Assembly: GCA_012797975.1 (NCBI GenBank)
Contig: JAAZOD010000032.1
Coordinates: 1-64,000, forward strand
Source of the DNA: Pelolinea sp.
GTDB lineage: Bacteria > Chloroflexota > Anaerolineae > Anaerolineales > Anaerolineaceae
Direction: 5' to 3'
Length of the DNA stretch: 64,000 bases
A program made the position numbers and the translations under genes. Below are positions 1-8,486 of the stretch, piece after piece. Numbering within the stretch: the stretch's first letter is position 1; each line of letters begins with the position of its first letter. The notes beneath the pieces are model-generated. The model did not search any database and was not told the DNA's origin. It saw nothing but the letters and a program-made list of their open reading frames with translations.

Positions 1-84
1 AATCTTTATGTTAGACTCAATCCGGTTGCTTTACGCAATTCGATCGATCGAAAAGTAGATCAACTATGGGAACTATCAAAGTAA
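1..84 (+). CDS. C-terminal end of an unidentified gene, possibly a transposase
   Basis: Frame 1 is open from the left edge of the window to a TAA at 82-84, giving 27 residues that include the stretch YVRLNPVALRNSID and end in LWELSK. The tail (N-P-x-x-L-R, then a charged helix ending in L-W) resembles the C-termini of some DDE integrase-core transposases, but that is recollection, not alignment. An imperfect repeat starts at the stop codon, which would fit the end of an insertion sequence. The rest of the gene lies outside the window, so the identity is open. Confidence 0.35.
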   Translation, partial: NLYVRLNPVALRNSIDRKVDQLWELSK

Positions 85-141
85 CTTTTCTATATGAGTC
101 ATCGTTACCACCAAAGTAACCTTTTCTATTGAGGCATTACG
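76..141. repeat. Two imperfect direct copies of a ~33-bp sequence
   Basis: Copy 1 (76-107) and copy 2 (111-141) share the core CAAAGTAAC(C)TTTTCTAT, then GAG-CAT and a TTAC-like end, with small indels. They follow directly on the stop codon of the partial gene at the left edge. Repeated motifs just outside a transposase gene are often transposase binding sites in an IS end; here that is inference. No matching copy was noticed elsewhere in the window. Confidence 0.5.
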
Positions 142-160
142 GACAGCCAGGCAGATGAAA

Positions 161-196
161 AATAAAATGGCAGGGATTTATCCCCGCCATTTTATT
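161..196 (-). terminator. Intrinsic terminator of the kbl operon (possibly bidirectional)
   Basis: A 16-bp stem (161-176 with 181-196, one mismatch) closes a TTTA loop. The A/T-rich outer part of the stem supplies a U-tract on either strand. It lies 50 bp past the kbl stop codon on the minus strand and would also stop transcription arriving from the left-edge gene. Confidence 0.75.
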
Positions 197-247
197 CTTT
201 GCATGCCGCTGTTTTGCACATGATGGCGCGTACGGAAACGCGCTTTA

Positions 248-1435
248 CTAGATCACTCCCAATTCTTTGCCGACGGCTTTGAATCCCTCGAGTCCTTTAT
301 CCAGATCGCCTTTGCTGTGGGCGGCGGAGATCATGACGCGAATGCGCGCTTTGCCCTGCGGAACGGTCGGATATCCGATGGAAGTGGCAAAGATGCCTCG
401 TTCGAACAACCGTTTGCTGAAATCCTGGGCAAGCTGTGCTTCGCCCAGCATGACAGGTGTAATAGGGGTTTGGCTGTTACCAATGTTGAAACCCAAAGCA
501 CTCATTTCCTTTTTGAAATAGGCGCCGTTCGACCACAGGGTATCTACCAATTCGGTGGATTCTTCCAGAAGGTCGATGGCTGCAATGCACGCGGCCACAT
601 CAGGAGGGGTGACAGCGCTGGAAAATAAGAAGGGTCTGCCGCGCTGGGTCAGCCATTCCACCACATCGGCATTGCCGGAAACCACGCCGCCAACCACGCC
701 AAACGCTTTGGAGAAAGTGCCCACTTCAATATCCACCTTTCCGTGCAAATTGAAATGGTCCACAATCCCACGGCCGCCTTTGCCGAGAACTCCTTCGCCA
801 TGCGCATCATCCACCATGAGCAGAATGTCATAGGCGTTGGCGATTTCATACAAACGATCAAGTGGAGCGATATCCCCATCCATACTGAAAACGCCGTCGG
901 TTACGATCAACGCTTTGCGGTAGCTGCCCTCATTTTCCTTGATGACCTGCTCCAGGTTCAGCGTGTCACAATGGTTGTAGCGAATGATGCGGGCGCCTGA
1001 TAACCGGCAACCGTCAATGATGCTGGCATGATTCAATTCATCGGAAAAAATTGCATCTTCTTTTCCGACCAGCGCTGCGATGGTGGCCAGGTTTGCCACA
1101 AAACCGGATTGAAAAGAGATGGCAGCGTCGGAATGTTTGAATGCTGCTACTCTTCTCTCCAATTCACGATGAAGGATCATGGTGCCAGCTATGGTGCGCA
1201 CCGCACCCGGCCCAACCCCGTATTCATCCAGTGCGATTTTGGCTTTTTCCACCAGTCGCGGATGGTTTGCCAGCCCCAGATAGTTATTGGAGCAGAAATT
1301 CAACACTTGCTTGCCATCCACATCCAACCAGGCACCTTGTGCGGAACCTAAAGTGCGAATATTGTTATACAAGCCACTATTTTTCAGGTTTTTCAGTTCT
1401 TTCTGGATCCATTCAAATCTCGTAGCCATGTTCAC
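248..1435 (-). CDS. kbl: Glycine C-acetyltransferase (2-amino-3-ketobutyrate CoA ligase)
   Basis: This 395-residue enzyme belongs to the alpha-oxoamine synthase family (fold-type I, PLP-dependent). It interconverts 2-amino-3-oxobutyrate + CoA with glycine + acetyl-CoA. Visible motifs are the N-terminal FCSNNYLGL, His136 in NHAS, VDDAHG at 208-213 (Asp for the pyridine nitrogen) and the Schiff-base Lys243 in TFSKAFG. The length is typical of Kbl. BioF (7-keto-8-aminopelargonate synthase) is the closest alternative, but no biotin genes are near and the N-terminal region reads like Kbl. No threonine dehydrogenase is adjacent, so whether it serves threonine degradation is open. An AGGTG Shine-Dalgarno lies 4 bases before the ATG. 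The gene follows the helicase-C gene by 39 bp, probably in one transcript. Confidence 0.85.
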   Translation of the reverse strand: MNMATRFEWIQKELKNLKNSGLYNNIRTLGSAQGAWLDVDGKQVLNFCSNNYLGLANHPRLVEKAKIALDEYGVGPGAVRTIAGTMILHRELERRVAAFKHSDAAISFQSGFVANLATIAALVGKEDAIFSDELNHASIIDGCRLSGARIIRYNHCDTLNLEQVIKENEGSYRKALIVTDGVFSMDGDIAPLDRLYEIANAYDILLMVDDAHGEGVLGKGGRGIVDHFNLHGKVDIEVGTFSKAFGVVGGVVSGNADVVEWLTQRGRPFLFSSAVTPPDVAACIAAIDLLEESTELVDTLWSNGAYFKKEMSALGFNIGNSQTPITPVMLGEAQLAQDFSKRLFERGIFATSIGYPTVPQGKARIRVMISAAHSKGDLDKGLEGFKAVGKELGVI

Positions 1436-1474
1436 CTCGATTTTATTAATGGTCTTGCCCGATTTTCAAAAAGA

Positions 1475-3106
1475 TTATACTTCCCCATCGATTTGACACA
1501 AGTAACCTAACTCAGTAAGTTTGGCCTGAAAATGTTCTTTCCCTTTCCGGTCAATGCGCAGGGTGGTGGAGTTGATCTCTTCCAGAATATATTTTTTGAG
1601 ATCGGATTGCTGGATCATTTTCAGCACACGCTCATTCTCGATGCGCAGCAAAACTGCTGGTTCGATCTTCGCAAATCCTTTTCCTTCCTCAAAACGCTGC
1701 AATGCATTCAACAAACCAGGAGTGGTTTCTTGGGTTTGATGTTTTTTTAGCAATCCAATGAACTGGCTGACCTGCAGCTCCTGCTGACTGGCTTTTTGCA
1801 GTGATGCGGGGGTTATTTGATACAGATACTCTCCCCGACGCATACCTTTCCATTCGCAAAAACGTGCGATCTGGTAACGCAAGGAGCGAGAGCAGGAGGG
1901 GCTGATAAAAAGGTTTCCCTGCGCAAGAGTGTACAATGCACCTGTGGTTTCTTCTTGAGGTTGTTGCGGTTCCTCCTGCAGATAGGATCTTCTTTCGCAC
2001 CAGCGGAAGCCCAGCATGCTCCCGGTTTTTCTGTCCAGGGCCAGATCGCATAATCCCATGCCGTATAGGATGGTGGAAATGAAGAAAGCAATAAAAGCAC
2101 CCTCCACTTCGTCCCAATGTTCAAAACCCTGCAAGGTTGCATCGGTTTGGCGATCTTTGATGAACCAGGCGTCCATTTCTCCGGCCACACGCAGAAATTC
2201 CGGTTGGGTGGTTTTGATATCCGTGATCGTTGTGGCAAGGTCCCACCAGGTATTGGTCGGAATGGATTCCAAAAGGGAAAGCAAACGCTGGCGAATGATG
2301 GCAAAACGCAGCGGGGGGTTCTTTCCGAAATCAAGGTTGGGCATGAGAAGCAGATCCGGGAAAATGGGGCTCTGCAGCCAGTTCTGCACAACTTCATAAT
2401 ATGCCTGTGCTCTTGGTTTGGTCAGGTGCTCCTGAACTGCATCCAGGGTCAATCCTTTTTTGCGGTCGTATAGCTTTAATGAAACCACCATCCGTTGGAT
2501 GGTCATTGAGGAAAAAGGTCCGCGCATGGGCTGGATCTCATTGAATTTCATCCCCATTCTCAATCCCGATAGGACGGTGCAAATATCATCCAGAATAAAA
2601 TCGTGGGCGCGTTGAACGACTGTACCTTTGGGCAGAACGAGTTCTTTTCCGATACTGTGCAGGTCATTTCTGACAACTGTTTTGTATAGAGATTGAATTT
2701 CATCGGGGATATAGGCGTATTCGATCGGTTCCGGTTTGGTATTAAAAAATGCCTTTCCGATCAGGCCGTCATACCATAATATTTCGGCAGAGTTGGCTGG
2801 TTCGCGATCAGGGTGAATCCTTTCCCGTCTCCCTGCTCCCATGACGCGAATATCCCCATACTTTCGGCTGAATTGCGACCAGGGTATTTTACCCCCCTGA
2901 TTTTTCAGGTCCTGCAGGCATCTTTTTGCGTCCTCAGGCAGAGTTTGGATGAGCTCCCGGACCATTCCGTTTTCAATTGCCTGGCTGACATAATTTTGTA
3001 AGCTTTGGATCGGCAGATCGCCGGATAGATCAAACCCCCATCGTTCAAGGATGGTATGTCTTACATCATCATCGTGGTTGAACAGCAAATTCTTTATCGT
3101 GGGCAT
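1475..3106 (-). CDS. Stand-alone XPB/Ssl2-like helicase C-terminal domain protein
   Basis: A 543-residue protein with no Walker motifs. Its last third (about 395-543) contains a segment beginning GNLFISPSCSRSLRYQIARF, then a FIGLLKKH helix, a short RFEEGKGFAKIEP stretch, and a region ending in LRIDRKGKEHFQAKLTELGY. This pattern is that of the helicase_C_3 / XPB-Ssl2-like family, often found without a helicase core in Actinobacteria and Chloroflexota. The N-terminal two thirds are alpha-helical, winged-helix-like and not assignable by eye. The role is unknown; DNA binding or association with a separate helicase is an inference. The first gene of a probable two-gene operon with kbl, it is transcribed away from the V4R-like gene, whose promoter lies just beyond its start. 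Confidence 0.65.
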   Translation of the reverse strand: MPTIKNLLFNHDDDVRHTILERWGFDLSGDLPIQSLQNYVSQAIENGMVRELIQTLPEDAKRCLQDLKNQGGKIPWSQFSRKYGDIRVMGAGRRERIHPDREPANSAEILWYDGLIGKAFFNTKPEPIEYAYIPDEIQSLYKTVVRNDLHSIGKELVLPKGTVVQRAHDFILDDICTVLSGLRMGMKFNEIQPMRGPFSSMTIQRMVVSLKLYDRKKGLTLDAVQEHLTKPRAQAYYEVVQNWLQSPIFPDLLLMPNLDFGKNPPLRFAIIRQRLLSLLESIPTNTWWDLATTITDIKTTQPEFLRVAGEMDAWFIKDRQTDATLQGFEHWDEVEGAFIAFFISTILYGMGLCDLALDRKTGSMLGFRWCERRSYLQEEPQQPQEETTGALYTLAQGNLFISPSCSRSLRYQIARFCEWKGMRRGEYLYQITPASLQKASQQELQVSQFIGLLKKHQTQETTPGLLNALQRFEEGKGFAKIEPAVLLRIENERVLKMIQQSDLKKYILEEINSTTLRIDRKGKEHFQAKLTELGYLCQIDGEV

Positions 3107-3159
3107 TATGCTCTGACCTATCTTGATTTTAACCGCAAATTTATGCAGAAGATTATTGT

Positions 3160-3165
3160 TATAAT
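3160..3165 (+). promoter_or_regulatory. -10 element upstream of the V4R-like gene
   Basis: A perfect TATAAT lies 40 bp before the ATG at 3206. No convincing -35 is seen. It lies downstream of the more 5' in-frame starts at 3056 and 3143, which argues that translation begins at 3206. Confidence 0.5.
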
Positions 3166-3205
3166 TCTTGAATCGATTCGGTTGAAGAAAAGGATTAAAC
3201 GGTTC

Positions 3206-3811
3206 ATGGAGTCAGTTTTGCAACGAGGTTTTTTTCAAGGATATGATGAAGTTCTGGGGAGCGCAGAATTATCTGCAACGCTTGGCGAAAAATCCTTTTC
3301 ATTGATCCAGGAGAAAAAGCAAGAGGATTATCAAAAACCTTTCGATCCGCTTTTTTTTGAATTCTTTGACGAGGCGTTAAGAAAAAGGTATGGGATTCTG
3401 GCTTCGGAAGGAATTGCCCGCTCAGCAGGAAGATTGGCTTTCAAAGCGTATAAAGATCAGATGCAAGTTTTCGTGGCTCGCGGGTCAGTCGAAAACCGTT
3501 TGCTGCCATTTACCGAAAAGATTGGAGGGACACTTCAGGATTTTTTGCTGGAATTGAACACTCGTTCCTTCACTGACCTTACCCTGAGGTGGAATGTGCA
3601 GAAGAATGCCTGGTCTTTGAAAGGTAATCTTCTGCTACCCAGAGGTATGCTGCTGCAGGTAGGAGGCCAGCAATTTTTGATCGGATTGCTGGAAAGCATG
3701 CTGGAATGGTTGGATAGCCGCCACAGTTTTCAAATCGATCAATTGGTCTCACTGAGTGATAACTCAACTGGCCAAGTCGATCTGATGGTCTCCGTGAAAA
3801 AATTTGATTAA
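3206..3811 (+). CDS. V4R (4-vinyl reductase)-like small-molecule-binding domain protein
   Basis: A 201-residue soluble protein without signal peptide. The central FEFFDEALRKRYG followed by an alanine/glycine-rich helix (IARSAGRLAFK) and the late segment GLLESMLEWLDSRHSFQIDQ have the layout of V4R/hydrocarbon-binding domain proteins common in Chloroflexota. The usual cysteines and the GDxxCxF signature near the C-terminus are absent (replaced by NSTGQVDLMV), so it is a divergent member at best. Start 3206 is preferred because a TATAAT lies at 3160-3165 and AAAAGGA sits 11 bases upstream; two ATGs further upstream would overlap the divergent gene or precede the promoter. Function unknown. Confidence 0.5.
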   Translation: MESVLQRGFFQGYDEVLGSAELSATLGEKSFSLIQEKKQEDYQKPFDPLFFEFFDEALRKRYGILASEGIARSAGRLAFKAYKDQMQVFVARGSVENRLLPFTEKIGGTLQDFLLELNTRSFTDLTLRWNVQKNAWSLKGNLLLPRGMLLQVGGQQFLIGLLESMLEWLDSRHSFQIDQLVSLSDNSTGQVDLMVSVKKFD

Positions 3812-3875
3812 TGGGTGATTTGACAGAATAGGATGAATTATCTATACTTGCAATGAAATAACCTGTTCAATGGAA

Positions 3876-3964
3876 CAGACCCGGGGAGCCGTACTGCGGC
3901 TGAGAGGAAGAGTTTGATCTTCGACCCGTAAAACCTGATCCGGTTAGTACCGGCGGAGGGAGAA
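3876..3964 (+). ncRNA. TPP (THI-element) riboswitch aptamer
   Basis: All landmark segments of the thiamine-pyrophosphate aptamer are present in order: CGGGGAGCC at 3882-3890, GCTGAGAG at 3899-3906, GACCC near 3923, and the block AACCTGATCCGGTTAGTACC followed by GGCGGAGGGAGA (3952-3963). It precedes a thiN-thiB-thiP-thiQ operon. The 3' end of the aptamer can pair with 3979-3989, which is also the 5' arm of the downstream hairpin, giving a ligand-dependent switch. Confidence 0.95.
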
Positions 3965-3980
3965 TAGAAAAAACCCAATC

Positions 3981-4005
3981 TCCCTCGCCAGTGAGGGATT
4001 TTTTT
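3981..4005 (+). terminator. Riboswitch expression platform: terminator that also hides the thiN SD
   Basis: The stem TCCCTC (3981-3986) / GAGGGA (3993-3998) with a 6-nt loop is followed by seven T residues (3999-4005) and directly by the thiN ATG at 4006. The 3' arm GAGGGA is the only Shine-Dalgarno for thiN (7 bases before ATG). The alternative helix 3952-3963 with 3979-3989 (one bulged G) would break this hairpin. So the element could act both as terminator and as SD sequestor. Confidence 0.8.
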
Positions 4006-4650
4006 ATGAATAGAGCAGTGATCTTTGCAAACGGCATCGTGAGGGATTATGGCCTTATTTTTCCTTGTTTGCAGTCGCGCGATTTCATCATGGCTGCTGA
4101 TGGCGGATTGAAACACATCCATCGATTGAAATTGAAACCGGCGCTGGTCATTGGCGATCTGGATTCCATTTCCGCTTCCGATCTGGATATTGCCGAATTT
4201 CAAAAGACCGAGATCGTACAATTTGATAAAGACAAGAATGAAACCGATCTAGAGCTGGCTATCAGGGCTGCCATGGAGCGGGGATACCGTGAGATTTTGG
4301 TCGTGGCGGGATTGGGCGGCAGATTGGATCAAACCATGGCAAATATTCTGCTTATGTTGCATCCAGATTTCCGCAAATGTTCGTTCACCTTTGATGATGG
4401 CGTTGAAGAAGTCTTTCTTGCTCGGAAATTGGTTGAAATTCAGGGGAATCCCGGAGATCTTGTCTCTCTTGTTCCGCTTCAAGGTGATTGTGTGGGAGTG
4501 CGAACGGAGAATTTGAAATATCCTTTGCACGATGAAACGTTGATCCAATACAAGACACGGGGAATAAGCAATGAAATGACTGCGATGCGGGCAACCGTTT
4601 CCATTTCCAAAGGTGTTGCCCTGTGCATCCATACTCGGAAGAGTTTATGA
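4006..4650 (+). CDS. thiN: Thiamine pyrophosphokinase
   Basis: A 214-residue cytosolic enzyme that makes thiamine diphosphate from thiamine and ATP. Family landmarks are visible: AADGGLKH near the N-terminus, GDLDS, the acidic KDKNETDLELA, GGRLDQTMANI, and RGISNEM close to the C-terminus. The length matches ThiN/TPK. A GTG 15 bases upstream in the same frame lies inside the terminator hairpin and is not used in this call. First gene of the TPP-riboswitch operon; followed by a thiamine ABC transporter, so the cell imports thiamine and pyrophosphorylates it. Confidence 0.93.
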   Translation: MNRAVIFANGIVRDYGLIFPCLQSRDFIMAADGGLKHIHRLKLKPALVIGDLDSISASDLDIAEFQKTEIVQFDKDKNETDLELAIRAAMERGYREILVVAGLGGRLDQTMANILLMLHPDFRKCSFTFDDGVEEVFLARKLVEIQGNPGDLVSLVPLQGDCVGVRTENLKYPLHDETLIQYKTRGISNEMTAMRATVSISKGVALCIHTRKSL

Positions 4651-4661
4651 GAGGAGAAAGA

Positions 4662-5726
4662 ATGAAGAAGGTAAGTCGATTTTTAATTGCAGGTGCGATG
4701 TTGATGTTGTTTCTATTCAGCGCATGCCAGAAAGGTCAAACTGCAACGCAAGAACCGCGCACTTTGACCGTTTTAACCCACGATTCCTTTGCCATCAGCG
4801 AAGCGATAATTACCCGGTTTGAAGAAGAGAACAACGTACAGGTAGATTTTATTCTCAGCGGTGATGCCGGCAGTGCACTGAACAAAATCATTCTTACCAA
4901 GGATGCACCCTTGGGTGATGTGTTTTATGGAACTGATAATACATTCCTTTCCCGTGCATTGGATGCAGATATCTTTGAACCCTATGCATCCCCCCTGCTA
5001 GAAAAGATTTCCGATCCATTCAAGCTGGATGCGGAAAACCGTGCGTTGCCTGTGGATTATGGCGATGTGTGCATCAATTATGATAAAAACTACTTTGCCA
5101 CCACCGGTCTGGCCATTCCCCAGAGTCTGGATGATCTGTTGAGCCCTGAATATAACGGGTTGCTGGTAGTGGAGAATCCGGCAATCTCTTCGCCGGGGCT
5201 GGCTTTCTTGCTGGCAACCATCGCGCAATATGGTGAGGATGGTTATTTGGCATATTGGCAACAACTCAAAGATAATGGCTTGGTGGTGGTGAATGATTGG
5301 AACACCGCTTACTACACCAATTTTTCCGCTTCTTCCGGAAAAGGGCCGCAGCCCATGGCGGTCTCCTATGCCACCAGCCCTGCGGTGGAGGTGATGTATG
5401 CAGCCGAACCGATGGAAGAAGCACCGACGGCTTCCATCATTGGAAAAAATACTTGCTTTCGCCAGATCGAATTTGTAGGCATTCTGAAAAACACCCCGAA
5501 CCGCGATCTTGCAGAAAAGTTCATTGATTATATGCTGAGTGTTCCTTTTCAAGAGGATATTCCCATGAATATGTTCATGTTCCCTGTGAACAGTGATGCT
5601 CAGCTTCCTGAAGAATTCACGAAATATATGCAGATTCCCGATTCTCCTGCCATGCTTCCCTATGCAGAGATCAGCACTTCACGCGACGCTTGGATTGAGG
5701 CCTGGCAGGAAGTGGTATTGAAATAA
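4662..5726 (+). CDS. thiB: Thiamine ABC transporter substrate-binding lipoprotein
   Basis: A 354-residue lipoprotein: KK-rich N-terminus, hydrophobic stretch and lipobox LFSAC, then the mature domain beginning LTVLTHDSFAISEAII, which is the ThiB/TbpA pattern. The segment GDVFYGTDNTFLSRALDADI corresponds to the conserved region lining the binding cleft. The start at 4662 is chosen for its GAGGAG Shine-Dalgarno 5 bases upstream and because it gives a proper signal peptide; an in-frame upstream start overlaps thiN. It lies 11 bp after thiN and 10 bp before the permease. Spermidine- or iron-binding relatives share the fold, but the TPP riboswitch makes thiamine the likely ligand. Confidence 0.9.
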   Translation: MKKVSRFLIAGAMLMLFLFSACQKGQTATQEPRTLTVLTHDSFAISEAIITRFEEENNVQVDFILSGDAGSALNKIILTKDAPLGDVFYGTDNTFLSRALDADIFEPYASPLLEKISDPFKLDAENRALPVDYGDVCINYDKNYFATTGLAIPQSLDDLLSPEYNGLLVVENPAISSPGLAFLLATIAQYGEDGYLAYWQQLKDNGLVVVNDWNTAYYTNFSASSGKGPQPMAVSYATSPAVEVMYAAEPMEEAPTASIIGKNTCFRQIEFVGILKNTPNRDLAEKFIDYMLSVPFQEDIPMNMFMFPVNSDAQLPEEFTKYMQIPDSPAMLPYAEISTSRDAWIEAWQEVVLK

Positions 5727-5736
5727 AGGTCCTTGT

Positions 5737-7407
5737 ATGCATCTCACCAGGCGGCAGACTTTCTTCCTTTTGGGGCTTATTCCCATCCTGTTTTTGATAT
5801 GTTTTTATGTGCTGCCGCTTGGTGTAATTTTCCAAAAAGCATTCAGCGGATTATCCAGCCAGATCCTTTCTGGTGATCTCTGGCAGAAGATTGGCAGCCC
5901 TTTATTCTTTACTTTGAAGCAAGCGGGATTATCCGTGTTTCTCACCATTTTGGTTGGATTTCCGCTTGCATATGGCTTTTCGCATTTTGAATTCAAAGGG
6001 AAAAAGGTTTTTTATACTGCGGTCACTCTTCCATTCATCCTGCCGACTGTGGTTGTGGCGGCGGCTTTCAACAGCCTGGTGGGATCCAGCGGATGGTTGA
6101 ATCTATTTTTAATGCAGGTCTTTCATCTTGCTGCGCCGCCAATTCAAATTCTCAATACGCTCACCATAATTCTTGTCGCGCATATTTTTTATAACACCTC
6201 TGTATTTGTGAGGGTGGTAGGAGCCGCCTGGGCACAACTGGAAATAGAACAAGAGCAGGCCGCCAGCACTTTGGGTGCTTCTGCCTGGAAACGTTTCTGG
6301 TTGATTACCCTTCCACTGTTGAAACAATCCATCATCTCTGCTTTGTTGATGGTGTTCTTGTTCGATTTCACCAGTTTTGGGGTCATTTTGCTGCTGGGTG
6401 GACCAACCTTCAACACATTGGAGGTGGAAATCTATCAACAAACCACACAGCTGCTGAACCTTACACTGGCTGGAATCTTGAGTGTGATTCAAATGGCCAT
6501 TACATTTCTTATCTCTTGGTTCCTGCTGCACGATGCCCGAACGGGTGGCATGGTAACCTTCTTGCCGGATATAAAGAATGAAAGACTGAGAAAGCCGGCC
6601 AATGGAAAGGAAAGGGTCTTTTTGATTGCGCTGCTTTCTTTTCTTGTCTTCTTTTTTGTGCTGCCGGAGTTCAGTCTATTTTTCCGTTCTCTGGTGACCA
6701 TTGATACGCACGGTGCTTTGAAATTTACAGTTCGCTTTTATCAGGAACTTTTTCAAAACACACGGGGAACACTTTTTTATATCTCTCCTCTTACCGCCTT
6801 TAAAAACTCTTTTCTGTATGCATTAACAACTATGCTCATTGCAGGTATTCTGGGTACCATCGCTGCGTATGGCTTGCTGCATTTTCGAAAAACCAAGCTG
6901 CTGCAAGTCATGGTGATCCTGCCGTTGGGAACTTCCTCGGTAACACTCGGTTTGGGTTTTTTGTTAACTTTCACCGGGGTGCCTTTCTTCCAGAAAGTTC
7001 CTCAGGTCCTGGTTCCTATCGCTCATACTCTGGTTGCCTTACCTGTGGTTATCAATACCCTGTTTCCTGCTTTTTCCGCCATTCCGGAAAATTTACGGAA
7101 CGCGGCTGCCAACTTGGGTGCGTCGCCGTTCCAAATTCTGAAAAAAATCGATCTTCCATTGATACGCCGCCCTTTACTTGTTGGTGCAATGTATGCGTTT
7201 ATCCTTTCTCTGGGTGAATTTGGCGCCACTTCTTTCCTGACCCGCCCGGAGTATCCGACTATGCCGATCGCGATTTACCGGTATATCAACATGCCGGGGG
7301 CAGTGAATTACGGACAAGCGATGGCGATGGCTTGTTTGCTGTTGATCGTGTGTGCAGCTTCTATGCTGCTCATGGAATATTTCTTTGAAAAGGAAAAGCG
7401 GACATGA
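5737..7407 (+). CDS. thiP: Thiamine ABC transporter permease (fused two-half protein)
   Basis: A 556-residue polytopic membrane protein with two homologous BPD-permease halves in one chain, as in ThiP and FbpB. Each half carries an EAA-type coupling loop: ASTLGASAWKRFWLITLP in the first half and AANLGASPFQILKKIDLP in the second. About twelve membrane segments can be counted. It pairs with the ATPase ThiQ, whose ATG overlaps its stop (ATGA), implying translational coupling. ThiP from enterobacteria has similar length. Substrate assignment rests on operon context. Confidence 0.9.
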   Translation: MHLTRRQTFFLLGLIPILFLICFYVLPLGVIFQKAFSGLSSQILSGDLWQKIGSPLFFTLKQAGLSVFLTILVGFPLAYGFSHFEFKGKKVFYTAVTLPFILPTVVVAAAFNSLVGSSGWLNLFLMQVFHLAAPPIQILNTLTIILVAHIFYNTSVFVRVVGAAWAQLEIEQEQAASTLGASAWKRFWLITLPLLKQSIISALLMVFLFDFTSFGVILLLGGPTFNTLEVEIYQQTTQLLNLTLAGILSVIQMAITFLISWFLLHDARTGGMVTFLPDIKNERLRKPANGKERVFLIALLSFLVFFFVLPEFSLFFRSLVTIDTHGALKFTVRFYQELFQNTRGTLFYISPLTAFKNSFLYALTTMLIAGILGTIAAYGLLHFRKTKLLQVMVILPLGTSSVTLGLGFLLTFTGVPFFQKVPQVLVPIAHTLVALPVVINTLFPAFSAIPENLRNAAANLGASPFQILKKIDLPLIRRPLLVGAMYAFILSLGEFGATSFLTRPEYPTMPIAIYRYINMPGAVNYGQAMAMACLLLIVCAASMLLMEYFFEKEKRT

Positions 7408-8486
7408 AAGAACCTTGCCTGGAATTGAAAGCGGTCCAGAAAGATTACGAAGGTACTTCTTTATTAGCAGGGATCGATTTGATGCTGCAGGAGCAGGAAA
7501 CACTCTGTTTGCTGGGTCCTTCAGGAAGTGGAAAAAGCACCCTGCTGCGTATTTTGGCTGGTTTGGAAAACGCGGATACGGGCAGCATTTTGTGGAAAGG
7601 AAAGGATATTACCGCACTGCCAGTTGAAAAACGCAATTTTGGATTGATGTTTCAGGATTATGCCTTGTTTCCGCATATGAGCGTTGCGGAGAATATTGCC
7701 TTTGGACCACGCATGCATGGGTGGAAGGAGGATGCCATTCGGAGACGCGTGGAACAAACCTTGACGATCGTTAGAATGGAAAAATTCAGCGAAAGGCGGG
7801 TTGTTGACCTCTCAGGCGGTGAAAAACAGCGCGTGGCACTGGCTCGTACCATTGCTCCCAATCCTGCTTTGCTGATGTTGGATGAACCGCTGGGTGCCTT
7901 GGATAAAGCGTTGCGCGATGAGCTGGGGCAGGTGCTGCGGGAGATCTTGAATGAACTGCAGATTCCAACCATTTATGTGACCCATGATCAGGAAGAAGCA
8001 TTCACGGTCGGGGATAGCGTGGCAGTGTTGAATTTTGGGAAGATCCTACAAATCGGCAGACCGGAAAGCATTTATTCGACCCCCGCTTCTTTATGGATTG
8101 CTGGCTTCTTAGGTTTTACCAATCAACTTCCCGCAAAGATGATCGGGGTGAATCCTGCGCGTGTTTCTACGGACCTGGGTGAGTTTATCCTTTCAGGTGA
8201 TTTGCAACCCTCTCTTAAAGTAACTGATGATCTGATCCTCATCATTCGACCGGAGCAAGTTCGCCCGGTAAATCGAAGTGCAGGCCATAATCAAATAACA
8301 GGAACGGTGCATGATTCACAATTCCGCGGAGATGGCTATCGACTGGCTTTGGAACTTGCGAACGGCTCAGTTTTCCATTTTCGCGATACAATGCGAAGGG
8401 AGCTCGGCAAAAAACTCACCCTTGAAATTCCGCAATCCGCTTGCCTGGTCTATCCTGCCCATGAGAAAAACGATCACTATTATTAA
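7404..8486 (+). CDS. thiQ: Thiamine ABC transporter ATP-binding protein
   Basis: A 360-residue ABC ATPase. Visible: Walker A GPSGSGKST (about 38-46), Q-loop MFQDYALFPHMSVAENI, signature LSGGEKQRVALARTI, Walker B LLMLDEPLGALD and switch His in THDQEEAF. After the nucleotide-binding domain there is a ~120-residue C-terminal extension of TOBE type (around 240-350), which E. coli ThiQ lacks; this makes it resemble the longer FbpC/PotA-like ATPases. Overlaps thiP by 4 nt. The end overlaps the DUF402 gene by 26 nt. Confidence 0.88.
   Translation: MKEPCLELKAVQKDYEGTSLLAGIDLMLQEQETLCLLGPSGSGKSTLLRILAGLENADTGSILWKGKDITALPVEKRNFGLMFQDYALFPHMSVAENIAFGPRMHGWKEDAIRRRVEQTLTIVRMEKFSERRVVDLSGGEKQRVALARTIAPNPALLMLDEPLGALDKALRDELGQVLREILNELQIPTIYVTHDQEEAFTVGDSVAVLNFGKILQIGRPESIYSTPASLWIAGFLGFTNQLPAKMIGVNPARVSTDLGEFILSGDLQPSLKVTDDLILIIRPEQVRPVNRSAGHNQITGTVHDSQFRGDGYRLALELANGSVFHFRDTMRRELGKKLTLEIPQSACLVYPAHEKNDHYY

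Noticed and set aside
1532-2473. Several open frames on the plus strand and in other frames of the helicase-C gene (for example 1813-2397 and 2117-2473)
   Set aside because: They lie fully inside the better-supported minus-strand gene, lack ribosome binding sites and encode low-complexity, non-domain proteins.
3991-4006. GTG at 3991 as the thiN start
   Set aside because: It lies inside the riboswitch terminator stem and has no SD of its own; the ATG at 4006 has GAGGGA upstream and matches the family N-terminus.
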